A DNA stretch of 64,000 nucleotides, from assembly GCF_018128945.1 (NCBI RefSeq), contig NZ_CP068393.1:2046001-2110000 (forward strand). The letters run 5' to 3'. This document shows positions 17,687 through 24,532 of the stretch, in pieces. Position 1 is the stretch's first letter, and each line of letters starts with the position of its first letter. Below the pieces are notes generated by a model, which was not told the origin of the DNA, ran no database searches, and saw only the letters and a program-made list of their open reading frames with translations. The position numbers and the translations under genes are program-made. Source of the stretch: Aristaeella hokkaidonensis (GTDB taxonomy: Bacteria > Bacillota > Clostridia > Christensenellales > Aristaeellaceae).

Positions 17687-17728
17687 TTAGTTTCTCCTAA
17701 TCAGCGACAGTATATTAGCATAATCTAA
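17687..17728 (-). promoter_or_regulatory. FTR1 promoter region with two TTAG-N6-CTAA boxes
   Basis: Boxes TTAGTTTCTCCTAA (17687-17700) and TTAGCATAATCTAA (17715-17728) lie just upstream of FTR1. A minus-strand -10 TAATAT overlaps the second box. No good -35 is visible at the right distance, which suggests an activator may be needed. Confidence 0.6.
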
Positions 17729-17776
17729 TAATCTTTGCTTGCCTGATATTGACCTTTTATAGATAAATTATTCGAT

Positions 17777-17827
17777 AATGACTTCTGCCAAAAAGTCATT
17801 GATTTGTTTGTTAGTCTATGCTAATAT
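17777..17827 (+). promoter_or_regulatory. araC-type gene promoter with operator-like repeats
   Basis: Candidate -35 TTGATT (17799-17804), 17-bp spacer, -10 TAATAT (17822-17827). A TTAGTCTATGCTAA box (17811-17824) overlaps spacer and -10. Upstream is a perfect inverted repeat AATGACTT (17777-17784) / AAGTCATT (17793-17800), a possible site for the AraC-type regulator in the shared divergent region. Confidence 0.55.
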
Positions 17828-17861
17828 ATGAAAGCATTAATTTCCAGGGGAGGCATCAACA

Positions 17862-18248
17862 ATGGCCGAAACATCCAGAACAACCGCCGGAAAGCGCCTG
17901 GCGCAGCAGGCGGGATACTTTATCCGGGAGCACAGTGAGCAGAAGTTCTCCCTCTCCGGGATTGCTTCGGCGCTCTTTGTAAACGGAAACTATCTGGCCC
18001 GGGTCTTCAAGCGCGAAACCGGACATACCCTGCTTTGGTATCACAACGCGATCCGCTGTGAAAAAGCAAAGCAGCTTTTATATGAAACAAACCTTTCCGT
18101 GTCCGAGGTGGGCGCGGCCGTCGGCTACGTCTCCTCCGCCCATTTCTCGCATCTGTTCAAGAAAATGACCGGCATTGCCCCCAGCGACTGGCGTGCACCG
18201 GATTTGTTCTCAATCAAAGACCCGATTGATTTTACGGGGCTGATGTGA
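17862..18248 (+). CDS. AraC-family transcriptional regulator (DNA-binding domain only)
   Basis: A 128-aa protein consisting of an AraC/XylS double helix-turn-helix domain: an FSLSGIASALFVNGNYLARV first helix pair, and LSVSEVGAAVGYVSSAHFSH followed by FKKMTGIAPSDWR, the classic C-terminal AraC signature. There is no separate sensing domain, so it may respond through a partner, promoter architecture or its own level. It is divergent from the FTR1 cluster and followed by a DtxR-type gene, so control of iron uptake is the obvious inference. Ribosome site AGGGGAGG. Confidence 0.85.
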   Translation: MAETSRTTAGKRLAQQAGYFIREHSEQKFSLSGIASALFVNGNYLARVFKRETGHTLLWYHNAIRCEKAKQLLYETNLSVSEVGAAVGYVSSAHFSHLFKKMTGIAPSDWRAPDLFSIKDPIDFTGLM

Positions 18249-18262
18249 TAAAGTTTGGGAAG

Positions 18263-18276
18263 ATAGATTTGTCTAA
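18263..18276. promoter_or_regulatory. Degenerate TTAG-N6-CTAA box before the DtxR-type gene
   Basis: ATAGATTTGTCTAA has one mismatch to TTAG-N6-CTAA and lies 28 bp upstream of the DtxR-type start. This is consistent with autoregulation. Confidence 0.4.
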
Positions 18277-18303
18277 AATTATCCACCGGAAAGAGGGATT
18301 GCA

Positions 18304-18669
18304 GTGAATATTTACGAATCTGCTGAGGATTATCTGGAGCAAATTCTGGTTCTGCTGGAAGAAAAGGGCTATGCCCGTTCCACTGATATTGCCGAGTCCC
18401 TCGGCGTGACCAAGCCTTCCGTCAGCGTCGCCATGAAAAAGCTGCGGGAGAACGGCTACATCTCCATGGAGAAGGGCGGTCTGATTTCCCTGACCGATAA
18501 GGGCTATCCCATCGCCCGCCGCACCTATGACCGCCACCTCACCCTGACAAAGTTCTTTGTCTCCCTGGGTGTGGATGAAGTCATCGCCCGGAAGGACGCC
18601 TGCAAGATCGAGCACGACATTTCCGAGGAATCCTTCGCCGCTATCCGTGACAGCCTGCAGAAAGCCTGA
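18304..18669 (+). CDS. DtxR/MntR-family metalloregulator, iron-type ligand set
   Basis: A 121-aa protein closely following the MntR/DtxR plan: winged helix (residues about 5-70; YLEQILVLLEEKGYARSTDI matches MntR) and a dimerisation helix pair, without the SH3-like domain of long DtxR proteins. Metal ligands by position are D9, E12, H78, C100, E103 and H104. In B. subtilis MntR the residue equivalent to C100 is Glu99. In DtxR/IdeR it is Cys102 within ACRWEH, compare ACKIEH here. That swap points to Fe(II) sensing rather than Mn. GTG start at 18304 with GAGG. Likely the factor reading the TTAG-N6-CTAA boxes (inferred). Confidence 0.88.
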   Translation: MNIYESAEDYLEQILVLLEEKGYARSTDIAESLGVTKPSVSVAMKKLRENGYISMEKGGLISLTDKGYPIARRTYDRHLTLTKFFVSLGVDEVIARKDACKIEHDISEESFAAIRDSLQKA

Positions 18670-18686
18670 TTTCACAGGAGTCCATT

Positions 18687-19043
18687 ATGAAACTGCTGGA
18701 AAAGATCCGCGGCTTTCTCCGGGATAACGAGCCTGAAGCTCCGCCTGTACCGGAGGCCCCGGTTCCGCTGAAGAAGACCTGCAAGCAATGCGGGAAGACC
18801 TTCACCGTCGATCCCGCCTGGGGCTTCGTGCCCACCTTCTGCAAAGACTGCAAGCAGCAGATGGCGAAGGATAAGGAGCTTGCCCAGCGGGAGGGTCCCC
18901 GCCACGACATCAAGCGCAAATGCAAAGCCTGCGGAAAGTTCTTCACCTTCCCCAGCGACGTCCTCCATTATCCAACCTATTGTCCCAACTGCCGTAAGCG
19001 TCGCCAGACGGCCATGAAAGAAAAATACAGCCGCAAAAAGTAA
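18687..19043 (+). CDS. Double zinc-ribbon protein, unknown function
   Basis: A 118-aa protein with two similar zinc ribbons: CKQCGKTF ... FCKDC (residues about 32-56) and CKACGKFF ... YCPNC (about 77-100), and a basic C-terminus (KEKYSRKK). It follows the DtxR-type gene by 17 bp and ends at a strong terminator, so the three genes AraC-DtxR-zinc ribbon may be co-transcribed. It could bind nucleic acid or buffer metal; neither is shown. Confidence 0.7.
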   Translation: MKLLEKIRGFLRDNEPEAPPVPEAPVPLKKTCKQCGKTFTVDPAWGFVPTFCKDCKQQMAKDKELAQREGPRHDIKRKCKACGKFFTFPSDVLHYPTYCPNCRKRRQTAMKEKYSRKK

Positions 19044-19044
19044 T

Positions 19045-19069
19045 CCGGAATCGTCAGATTCCGGTTTTT
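19045..19069 (+). terminator. Rho-independent terminator
   Basis: CCGGAATC / GATTCCGG stem with a 4-nt loop, followed by TTTTTC directly after the zinc-ribbon gene stop. Confidence 0.9.
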
Positions 19070-19139
19070 CTTATGCCAAGCACACTTGTTAATTCATTGT
19101 CGAAACCTTCAACCCATCCGGAACACCGCAGCTTTAAAT

Positions 19140-19240
19140 ACAGCATGTCATTCCGAGCGAAGTCGAGGAATCCCTTACTACGTCCGAAGGACGAAATCAT
19201 TCTGCATTCTGCATTCTGAATTCTGCATTTGGGCTTCGCC
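19140..19240. repeat. Dispersed repeat plus period-7 tract
   Basis: Contains the common bacterial intergenic word GTCATTCCGAGCGAAGTCGA (19143 on), then tandem ATTCTGC/ATTCTGA heptamers (about 19199-19229). No gene is seen between 19070 and 19320. Confidence 0.55.
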
Positions 19241-19321
19241 CACTGTCTCCCCTCCCGTCGTCGTTCGGGAACGCAACCGGAACACCTTATCATTCCAATA
19301 TAGGCAGACACTAACTACAAC

Positions 19322-19463
19322 GTTCGTCGCAGACGAACATATCATATTCGCCTTTAGGCGAATCTATCATTTCGACATTAAGTCGAAATATCATGTTGCG
19401 AAGCAACATATCATTCTTTTGCGAAGAATACGGTCTTCGCAAAAGACTTCGCCTCCGGCGAAG
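19322..19463. repeat. Array of short hairpins joined by ATATCAT linkers
   Basis: In order: GTTCGTC-GCA-GACGAAC, linker ATATCAT, ATTCGCC-TTTA-GGCGAAT, linker CTATCAT, a TTTCGAC/GTCGAAA hairpin, linker, GTTGC-GAA-GCAAC, linker ATATCAT, a TCTTTTGCGAAGA/TCTTCGCAAAAGA hairpin, and CTTCGCC-TCC-GGCGAAG. The arms differ but the linkers repeat. The array abuts the marR promoter. Confidence 0.7.
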
Positions 19464-19470
19464 ATTTATC

Positions 19471-19519
19471 TTGACAACATTTCGGTACCGAATTATAATA
19501 CAATTGATTCGGTACCGAA
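19471..19519 (+). promoter_or_regulatory. marR promoter with two TTCGGTACCGAA operators
   Basis: -35 TTGACA (19471-19476), 17-bp spacer, -10 TATAAT (19494-19499): a consensus sigma-A promoter. The perfect 12-bp palindrome TTCGGTACCGAA occurs in the spacer (19481-19492) and again just after the -10 (19508-19519), 27 bp apart. This is the expected layout for MarR autorepression. Confidence 0.85.
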
Positions 19520-19549
19520 CTTAATTCGCCATGAAAGGAGCGATGTGAT

Positions 19550-20095
19550 ATGAGTAATCGTGACGGCGATGTTATCCTGGCCTGCCTGAAGCTGGCCCGC
19601 GCCATGCGCCGCATCCCGCCGGAGCGCAGGGAATATCCCTTCCCGCCCGCTGTCGGCCGCCTGCTGGACTGTGCCGCGAAAAACCCCGGAGTTTCTTCCC
19701 GGGAGCTGTGTGAATGCCTGGACGTGCGTCCTTCCTCCCTCAGCGAGATGCTGTCCCGTGCGGAAGCGGAAGGGTTCATCACCCGCACCGTGGATGAGGC
19801 GGACCGCCGCATCCAGCGGATCGCCCTGTCCGATAAAGGACAGAAGGCGGTAAACGATATGGAAGCCGCCCGGAACAAGGAAGCCCAGAAGATGACCTCC
19901 TCCCTGACGGAAGAGGAAAAGGAGCAGTTCTGCGCCCTGTGCGACAAGCTGAGCGCCCATATGGAGCGCCTGGCCCTGGATCTGCCGGAAGACCGGCGCA
20001 TGCCTCCGCCACCCCCGCCAGGGCACCCGGACTTCAGGCCGGACCGGGATGGACCCCGTCCGCCCTTCCCTCCGGGAGTCAGGATCAAATGCTGA
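19550..20095 (+). CDS. MarR-family transcriptional regulator
   Basis: A 181-aa winged-helix protein. The recognition segment is PGVSSRELCECLDVRPSSLS (about 50-69), and the wing is ITRTVDEADRRIQRIALSDK, typical of MarR. A long dimerisation helix follows. The C-terminus (from about 150) is an unusual Pro-rich tail (PPPPPPGHPDF, RPPFPPG). It likely represses its own promoter through the doubled palindrome upstream. No effector transporter is adjacent in the same direction, so the rest of its regulon is unknown. Confidence 0.85.
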   Translation: MSNRDGDVILACLKLARAMRRIPPERREYPFPPAVGRLLDCAAKNPGVSSRELCECLDVRPSSLSEMLSRAEAEGFITRTVDEADRRIQRIALSDKGQKAVNDMEAARNKEAQKMTSSLTEEEKEQFCALCDKLSAHMERLALDLPEDRRMPPPPPPGHPDFRPDRDGPRPPFPPGVRIKC

Positions 20096-20107
20096 CGCTT
20101 TGATCCT

Positions 20108-20160
20108 GAATGATATATTTCCTTTCAGGAAATATGATATATTCGCCTTCTGCGAATGTT
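20108..20160. repeat. Short hairpin pair with GATAT linkers
   Basis: ATATTTCCT-TTC-AGGAAATAT followed by GATAT and a TTCGC/GCGAA hairpin. It resembles a small version of the hairpin arrays at 19322, 24423 and 46183. Confidence 0.5.
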
Positions 20161-20195
20161 TTAGATACTTTAAACCTATTCCTGCAACACATGGT

Positions 20196-20227
20196 AAAGC
20201 GCCTTGGAATCATCCAAGGCGCTTTTT
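20196..20227. terminator. Bidirectional terminator between marR and CNNM genes
   Basis: AAAGCGCCTTGG (20196-20207) and CCAAGGCGCTTT (20214-20225) form a 12-bp stem with a T-run on the plus side. Convergent genes flank it. A period-7 tract (AATTCTG/AATTCTT) follows at 20230-20263. Confidence 0.85.
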
Positions 20228-20259
20228 AGTATTAATTCTGAATTCTGAATTCTTAATTC

Positions 20260-21558
20260 TTAATTGCTTTCTTCCTCTTCCGGAACTTCCGCTTCCTGTT
20301 CTTCCTCCGCTGCCTCCGTCTCCTCCGGCACCTCTGTCACCTGCATCCTGGTCACCCGGAATCCGTCCATCTCGGTCACGGTGAACTGGTGATGATCCAG
20401 GGTGAAGCTGTCGCCCACCTCAGGCACCTTCTCCAGCATTTCGCTGGCCCAGCCGCCCACGGTATCCGCGTCGTACTCGTCGTCTTCCACGCCGAACTTC
20501 GCCAGCAGTTCTTCCAGCTGCATATTGCCGTCCACGATCAGGGTGCCGTCTTCCTGCTCCACGACTTCCTCGCTGACCTCGTCGTGCTCGTCGTAGATCT
20601 CGCCGACCAGCTCTTCCAGCACGTCTTCCATGGTCACGATACCGTCGGTGCCGCCGAACTCATCCAGCAGCACAATCAGGTGCGTCTGGCTCGTCCGGAA
20701 CAGCTTCAGCAGATTGCTGATCGACAGGCTGGCCGGGGCGAACACCGGCTCTTTCATGATCTTGGTAATATCCGTGATGCCCTCATGGGTCATCTTGTAG
20801 AAGTCCTTCTCATGCAGGATACCGATGATATGGTCCAGGTCCTCATGATAAACCGGAATCCGGGAGAACCAGGTGTCACGGAACGCGTCCGCGGCTTCCT
20901 CAATCGTCGCGTTGTCCTCCAGGGCGGTCACGTCCACCCGGGGCGTCATGATATCCGCGGCGTTCTGGTCGTTGAACTCGATGGCGGAACGGATCAGTTC
21001 GCCTTCTTCTTCCTCAATGTCTCCCTCAGTCTGCGCCTCGTCGATCATGGTCATCAGTTCATCTTCGATCTGGCTTTCTTCCTGTTCCGGCTTCACCAGC
21101 TTTGCCAGCAGCTTCCGCCACAGGGCAAACAGCCAGTCCAGGGGCTTCAGTACCGTCACCAGGAAGCGGATCACATGGCTGACGGACATGGCGTATTTCT
21201 CCGGTTGCTGCTTGGCCAGCGTCTTGGGGCCGACCTCGCCCAGGAACAGCACCAGCACCGTCATCATAATGGAGGCGATGGTGGTGGCCAGGTCTTCCTG
21301 ACCCGGAAGAATGCGCGTGGTGAACAGCAGGGTGGCGATTGCCGTACCCACGATGTTCACCAGGTTATTGCCTATGAGAACTGTTGTAATCAGAGAGTCA
21401 TATTTTTCAAGCAGACTGAGCGCTGTCTGTGCTTTTTCTTTCCGGGGGCCGTCTACGGTCTTCAGTTTAACACGGTTACAGGCAGAATAAGCCGTTTCCG
21501 TGGCGGAAAAGAACGCTGAAAGCGCGATACACAGGATCAGGGCAAGCCATAGACCCAT
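20260..21558 (-). CDS. CNNM/CorC (hemolysin C-like) family membrane protein
   Basis: A 432-aa protein: DUF21 membrane domain (residues 1-190, four helices, FFSATETAYSACNR and GNNLVNI), a CBS pair (about 205-330, with DIMTPRVDV and LDEFGGTDGIVTMEDVLEEL), and a C-terminal CorC_HlyC domain (about 345-415). Family members act in Mg or Co efflux or Mg homeostasis. The last 20 residues are almost all Glu. Monocistronic, with promoter at 21658-21630. The role is inferred from the family only. Confidence 0.88.
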   Translation of the reverse strand: MGLWLALILCIALSAFFSATETAYSACNRVKLKTVDGPRKEKAQTALSLLEKYDSLITTVLIGNNLVNIVGTAIATLLFTTRILPGQEDLATTIASIMMTVLVLFLGEVGPKTLAKQQPEKYAMSVSHVIRFLVTVLKPLDWLFALWRKLLAKLVKPEQEESQIEDELMTMIDEAQTEGDIEEEEGELIRSAIEFNDQNAADIMTPRVDVTALEDNATIEEAADAFRDTWFSRIPVYHEDLDHIIGILHEKDFYKMTHEGITDITKIMKEPVFAPASLSISNLLKLFRTSQTHLIVLLDEFGGTDGIVTMEDVLEELVGEIYDEHDEVSEEVVEQEDGTLIVDGNMQLEELLAKFGVEDDEYDADTVGGWASEMLEKVPEVGDSFTLDHHQFTVTEMDGFRVTRMQVTEVPEETEAAEEEQEAEVPEEEESN

Positions 21559-21629
21559 GATAATGATTCAATCCTTTCAGAAACTCACACTTGTCAAAAA
21601 TGGCCGTTCCGCTCATGCGAAACAAAGGA

Positions 21630-21658
21630 ATTATACCATGGAAACCCTTTATTTGCAA
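21630..21658 (-). promoter_or_regulatory. Promoter of the CNNM gene
   Basis: Minus strand: -35 TTGCAA (21658-21653), 17-bp spacer, -10 TATAAT (21635-21630), about 70 bp before the start codon. The rest of the 21559-21933 gap holds a small GAGAGG/CCTCTC hairpin (21732-21748) and a possible -10 TATAAT at 21870-21875 for nfeD. I see nothing else. Confidence 0.75.
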
Positions 21659-21933
21659 CAAGAGCGGCGGTTGTGCAATCTCCGCGTATATGATATCATT
21701 GGGTTTGTATTGGACATCGATCAATAACCGGGAGAGGAAGCGCCTCTCATCCCCTCTGAATCACGCGTCGAACAGGCCGTTCTTCCGCCTGCCCGCTCCT
21801 GCGCGGCGCAGCGTGTTAAGATTGTGTAAGGAATGAAAAATAAGCACGTCTATTTTTCTCTTTTTGCGCTATAATCCCGTTTCCTTACCGTATACAATAG
21901 GATCAAAGAAATAAACGGAAAGGAGGATTCCGT

Positions 21934-22419
21934 ATGGATCAATTCTCGCTGAATCTCATCATGATCATCGGCTTCGTGCTGGGCTCCGGCCTCATCGTGC
22001 TGGAAGCGTTCATTCCCGGCTTCGGAGTGGCGGGCATCTGCGGTGTTGTCCTGGAAGTTGCCGCGCTTTACTGCTGCTGGCAGCTGTTCGGTGTCGGCAC
22101 AGCATTGCTTGCCTTTGTAGCCGTGCTCGTGCTGATCGCCCTGGCCCTCCTCATTTCCTACCGGAGCGCCATGAACGGCCGGCTCAGCAAGAGTCCCCTG
22201 GTGCTGAAGGATACGGAAGCACCCGCCGGAGAAGCCAAGCCGGATCACTGGATCGGCAGGGAAGGCGTCGCGGTCACTTCACTGCGTCCCGCCGGTCAGA
22301 TTGAGATTGACGGCACCCGCCTGAACGCGGCCAGCGACGGCGAGTTCATCAAGCGTGGAACCCCGGTTCTGGTCACCGGTGCCGAAGGCGATCACTATAC
22401 CATCCGCGTGAAAGACTGA
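21934..22419 (+). CDS. NfeD-like membrane protein
   Basis: A 161-aa protein with two to three membrane helices (residues about 9-75) and a C-terminal OB-fold NfeD domain (about 105-160: IGREGVAVTSLRPAGQIEID, then a PVLVTG stretch). It is the short form without the ClpP-like protease domain. NfeD proteins are encoded with flotillin-like SPFH proteins, as here (floA begins 41 bp downstream), and are thought to support membrane microdomains. Ribosome site AAAGGAGG. Confidence 0.88.
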   Translation: MDQFSLNLIMIIGFVLGSGLIVLEAFIPGFGVAGICGVVLEVAALYCCWQLFGVGTALLAFVAVLVLIALALLISYRSAMNGRLSKSPLVLKDTEAPAGEAKPDHWIGREGVAVTSLRPAGQIEIDGTRLNAASDGEFIKRGTPVLVTGAEGDHYTIRVKD

Positions 22420-22460
22420 AACTGGATTGAATGTAAACATTATTAAGGAGGAATAACACT

Positions 22461-23468
22461 ATGCCCGGTTCAGCAGCTCTTATTATAGCCATCGTTGTTA
22501 TCGTAATCATTGCCCTGGCTATCTTCCTTCACTTCGTGCCCATGGGCCTGTGGATCTCCGCCCTGGCCAGCGGCGTGCACATCCCGATCAGCGCCCTCGT
22601 TGGTATGCGGATCCGCCGGATCGTGCCCCAGCGCCTGGTGTACCCCCTGATCAAGGCCAACAAGGCCGGTCTGGACCTGACCATCAGCCAGCTGGAAACC
22701 CACTACCTGGCCGGCGGTAATGTAGACCGCGTCATCAACGCCCTGATCGCCGCCCAGCGCGCCAACATCGAAATGGCCTTTGAAAAGGCCTGCGCCATCG
22801 ACCTGGCCGGCCGTGACGTTTTCCAGGCTGTGCAGATGAGCGTTACCCCGAAGGTCATTGAGACCCCCGTGGTTGCCGCTATCGCCAAGGACGGTATTGA
22901 ACTGCGGGCCAAGGCTCGTGTGACCGTGCGCACCAACATTGAACGCCTGGTCGGCGGTGCCGGTGAAGAAACCGTTATCGCCCGTGTCGGCGAAGGTATT
23001 GTTACCACCGTCGGCAGCGCCGAAACCCATAAGCAGGTTCTGGAGAATCCTGACCTGATCAGCCGCACCGTGCTGGACAAAGGCCTGGATGCCGGTACCG
23101 CCTACGAAATCCTCTCCATCGATATCGCGGACGTGGACGTCGGCCGCAACGTCGGTGCCCAGCTGCAGATGGACCAGGCCGAAGCCGACCGCCGCATCGC
23201 CCAGGCGAAGGCGGAAGAGCGCCGCGCAATGGCTGTTGCCCACGAGCAGGAAATGAAGGCTTCCGTGCAGGAGATGCGCGCGAAGGTGGTCGAAGCCGAG
23301 GCCGAAGTGCCGCGCGCCATGGCAGCCGCGCTGCGTGACGGCAAACTGGGTGTCCTGGATTACTACCAGATGAAGAACACCATTGCCGATACCGAAATGC
23401 GTGAATCCATCGCCAAGGCCAGCACTCCCCAGCAGACCGCCGGCGAACAGCCCAAAGGAAAAAAATAA
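22461..23468 (+). CDS. floA: Flotillin-like protein FloA
   Basis: A 335-aa SPFH-domain protein: N-terminal membrane hairpin (residues 6-50), SPFH core ([20 protein letters not shown]), and a helical region rich in A/E (VHE-type [20 protein letters not shown]). It matches B. subtilis FloA (YqfA) in length and in [10 protein letters not shown] and [15 protein letters not shown]. It scaffolds lipid microdomains. Downstream of nfeD; ribosome site AAGGAGG. Confidence 0.95.
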   Translation: MPGSAALIIAIVVIVIIALAIFLHFVPMGLWISALASGVHIPISALVGMRIRRIVPQRLVYPLIKANKAGLDLTISQLETHYLAGGNVDRVINALIAAQRANIEMAFEKACAIDLAGRDVFQAVQMSVTPKVIETPVVAAIAKDGIELRAKARVTVRTNIERLVGGAGEETVIARVGEGIVTTVGSAETHKQVLENPDLISRTVLDKGLDAGTAYEILSIDIADVDVGRNVGAQLQMDQAEADRRIAQAKAEERRAMAVAHEQEMKASVQEMRAKVVEAEAEVPRAMAAALRDGKLGVLDYYQMKNTIADTEMRESIAKASTPQQTAGEQPKGKK

Positions 23469-23484
23469 TGAACAATTAACCGCT

Positions 23485-23625
23485 GCGACGGAGAAGATTC
23501 TTCAACTCCGCCGCAAGCGGCTCCGTTCAGAATGACATTAAGCACGCAACGAGTTATTCTGAACGTCCAGCATATAGCCATTAATTCTGAATTCTGAATT
23601 CTGAATTCTGAATTAAAATGAAAGG
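23485..23625. repeat. Dispersed repeat and period-7 tract
   Basis: Contains the word GATTCTTCAACTCCGCCGC with CAGAATGACA downstream, a variant of the dispersed repeat at 19143 and 55838, followed by four to five AATTCTG units (23581-23616). Confidence 0.55.
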
Positions 23626-23637
23626 AGTATCCTTTCG

Positions 23638-24081
23638 ATGCCATCTTCCATTTTTCTACTTGCATTCATCTACATCATCGTCGCCGGATGCATGAAGCTT
23701 GCCAGGCAGGTCAAGGATCAGAACACAAAGACTGCCGGAACGGCAAAGACTGCCCCGCAGAAGCAGCAAAAGGCTCCAAAAGCAGAAGCCAAAGCGCCCG
23801 CTCCTGCCCCGGAGTCTGAAGAAGGTACCTTCTTCCGTCCGACAGTCATGCAGCCTACTATCACCGTCACTGAGCACGATGATTCGGTTTACCAGGGCAG
23901 CATGAGCGCCGATACCGGCGAAGGATTTGATCCCTGCCACGATGAGCAGCTTGCTCCCCTCTCCGCCGCCCAGGCGGCGGAACCCGTCACTGAAGTGGCT
24001 GGTCCCGGCCTCCAGCTGAGCTGGACCGGCAGCGACATCGTCAACGGCATCGTGATGAGCGAGATACTTAAACGGAAATAA
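23638..24081 (+). CDS. Membrane-anchored protein of the floA operon, unknown
   Basis: A 147-aa protein with one N-terminal helix (PSSIFLLAFIYIIVAGCMKL), then a low-complexity Lys/Ala/Pro linker (about 25-62), and a short C-terminal module (LSWTGSDIVNGIVMSEIL). I do not recognise the family. Its place after nfeD-floA and before a strong terminator suggests a co-expressed microdomain component, comparable in position to yqfB of Bacillus. Ribosome site GAAAGGAG. Confidence 0.65.
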   Translation: MPSSIFLLAFIYIIVAGCMKLARQVKDQNTKTAGTAKTAPQKQQKAPKAEAKAPAPAPESEEGTFFRPTVMQPTITVTEHDDSVYQGSMSADTGEGFDPCHDEQLAPLSAAQAAEPVTEVAGPGLQLSWTGSDIVNGIVMSEILKRK

Positions 24082-24084
24082 ACG

Positions 24085-24114
24085 AAAAAGGAGACAGGAA
24101 ACTGCCTCCTTTTT
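24085..24114 (+). terminator. Rho-independent terminator of the nfeD-floA operon
   Basis: AAAAAGGAG (24085-24093) pairs with CTCCTTTTT (24106-24114) just after the stop. A period-7 AATTCAT/AATTCAC tract follows to about 24147. Confidence 0.85.
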
Positions 24115-24224
24115 CAATTCATAATTCACAATTCATAATTCATAATGATTTACTCCGCCGTCCCTCTGTCAACTGCTCTCCCTTACCTCCACTATCTGTA
24201 AGCTTTTTATCCATCACGCACCAT

Positions 24225-24303
24225 GCGGGAATGTGACTGCGGGACAGCACCAAATGTAACGCGAAGTGTGACATTTGGTCTGTCCCCTCTGTCATATTCC
24301 CGC
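24225..24303. repeat. GTGAC/GGGACAG palindromic element, copy 1
   Basis: Starts GCGGGAATGTGAC, ends GTCATATTCCCGC. The inner arms CCAAATGT and ACATTTGG flank a short loop, and GGGACAG faces CTGTCCC. It folds into one long imperfect hairpin. Nothing coding is credible here. Confidence 0.75.
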
Positions 24304-24342
24304 TCTCCATCGCCTCAACCATCCAATCAATCCATTCAAAAG

Positions 24343-24400
24343 AAACACTTTCCATCCGGAAAGTGTTTCCTCCGCCATTTTTAAGTTTTAAGTTTTCATT
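24343..24400. repeat. Hairpin followed by TTTTAAG heptamers
   Basis: AAACACTTTCC-ATCC-GGAAAGTGTTT (24343-24368), then CCGCCATTTTTAAGTTTTAA. The same composite (hairpin, CCACCATTTTT, AAGTTTT repeats) recurs at 31042, 48756 and 50103. Confidence 0.6.
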
Positions 24401-24422
24401 ATCCGAATTCAGTTACTATCAC

Positions 24423-24519
24423 ATTCGCCTTTGGCGAATATTTCACATCGCGAAGCGATATTTCACATTGAGCCGCCCACGGCTCAATATTTCATATTTG
24501 CCATAGGCAAATATTTCAT
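24423..24519. repeat. Array of four hairpins with ATTTCAC/ATTTCAT linkers
   Basis: ATTCGCC-TTT-GGCGAAT, ATTTCAC, ATCGC-GAA-GCGAT, ATTTCAC, ATTGAGCCG-CCCA-CGGCTCAAT, ATTTCAT, ATTTGCC-ATA-GGCAAAT, ATTTCAT. It lies directly 3-prime of the minus-strand MutS-like gene. The layout is the same as at 46183-46281. Confidence 0.8.
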
Positions 24520-24532
24520 TTTCAACTCCACT

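Noticed and set aside
21870..21875. Firm promoter call for nfeD-floA
   Set aside because: TATAAT is present, but no acceptable -35 lies 16-18 bp upstream, so it is only mentioned.
24140..24355. A 71-aa minus-strand open frame
   Set aside because: Lies across palindromic element copy 1 and repeat DNA, with no ribosome site.
24423..24519. CRISPR array
   Set aside because: The regular spacing is due to hairpins joined by a 7-nt linker. There are no 23-45-nt direct repeats, no spacers of constant length and no cas genes.
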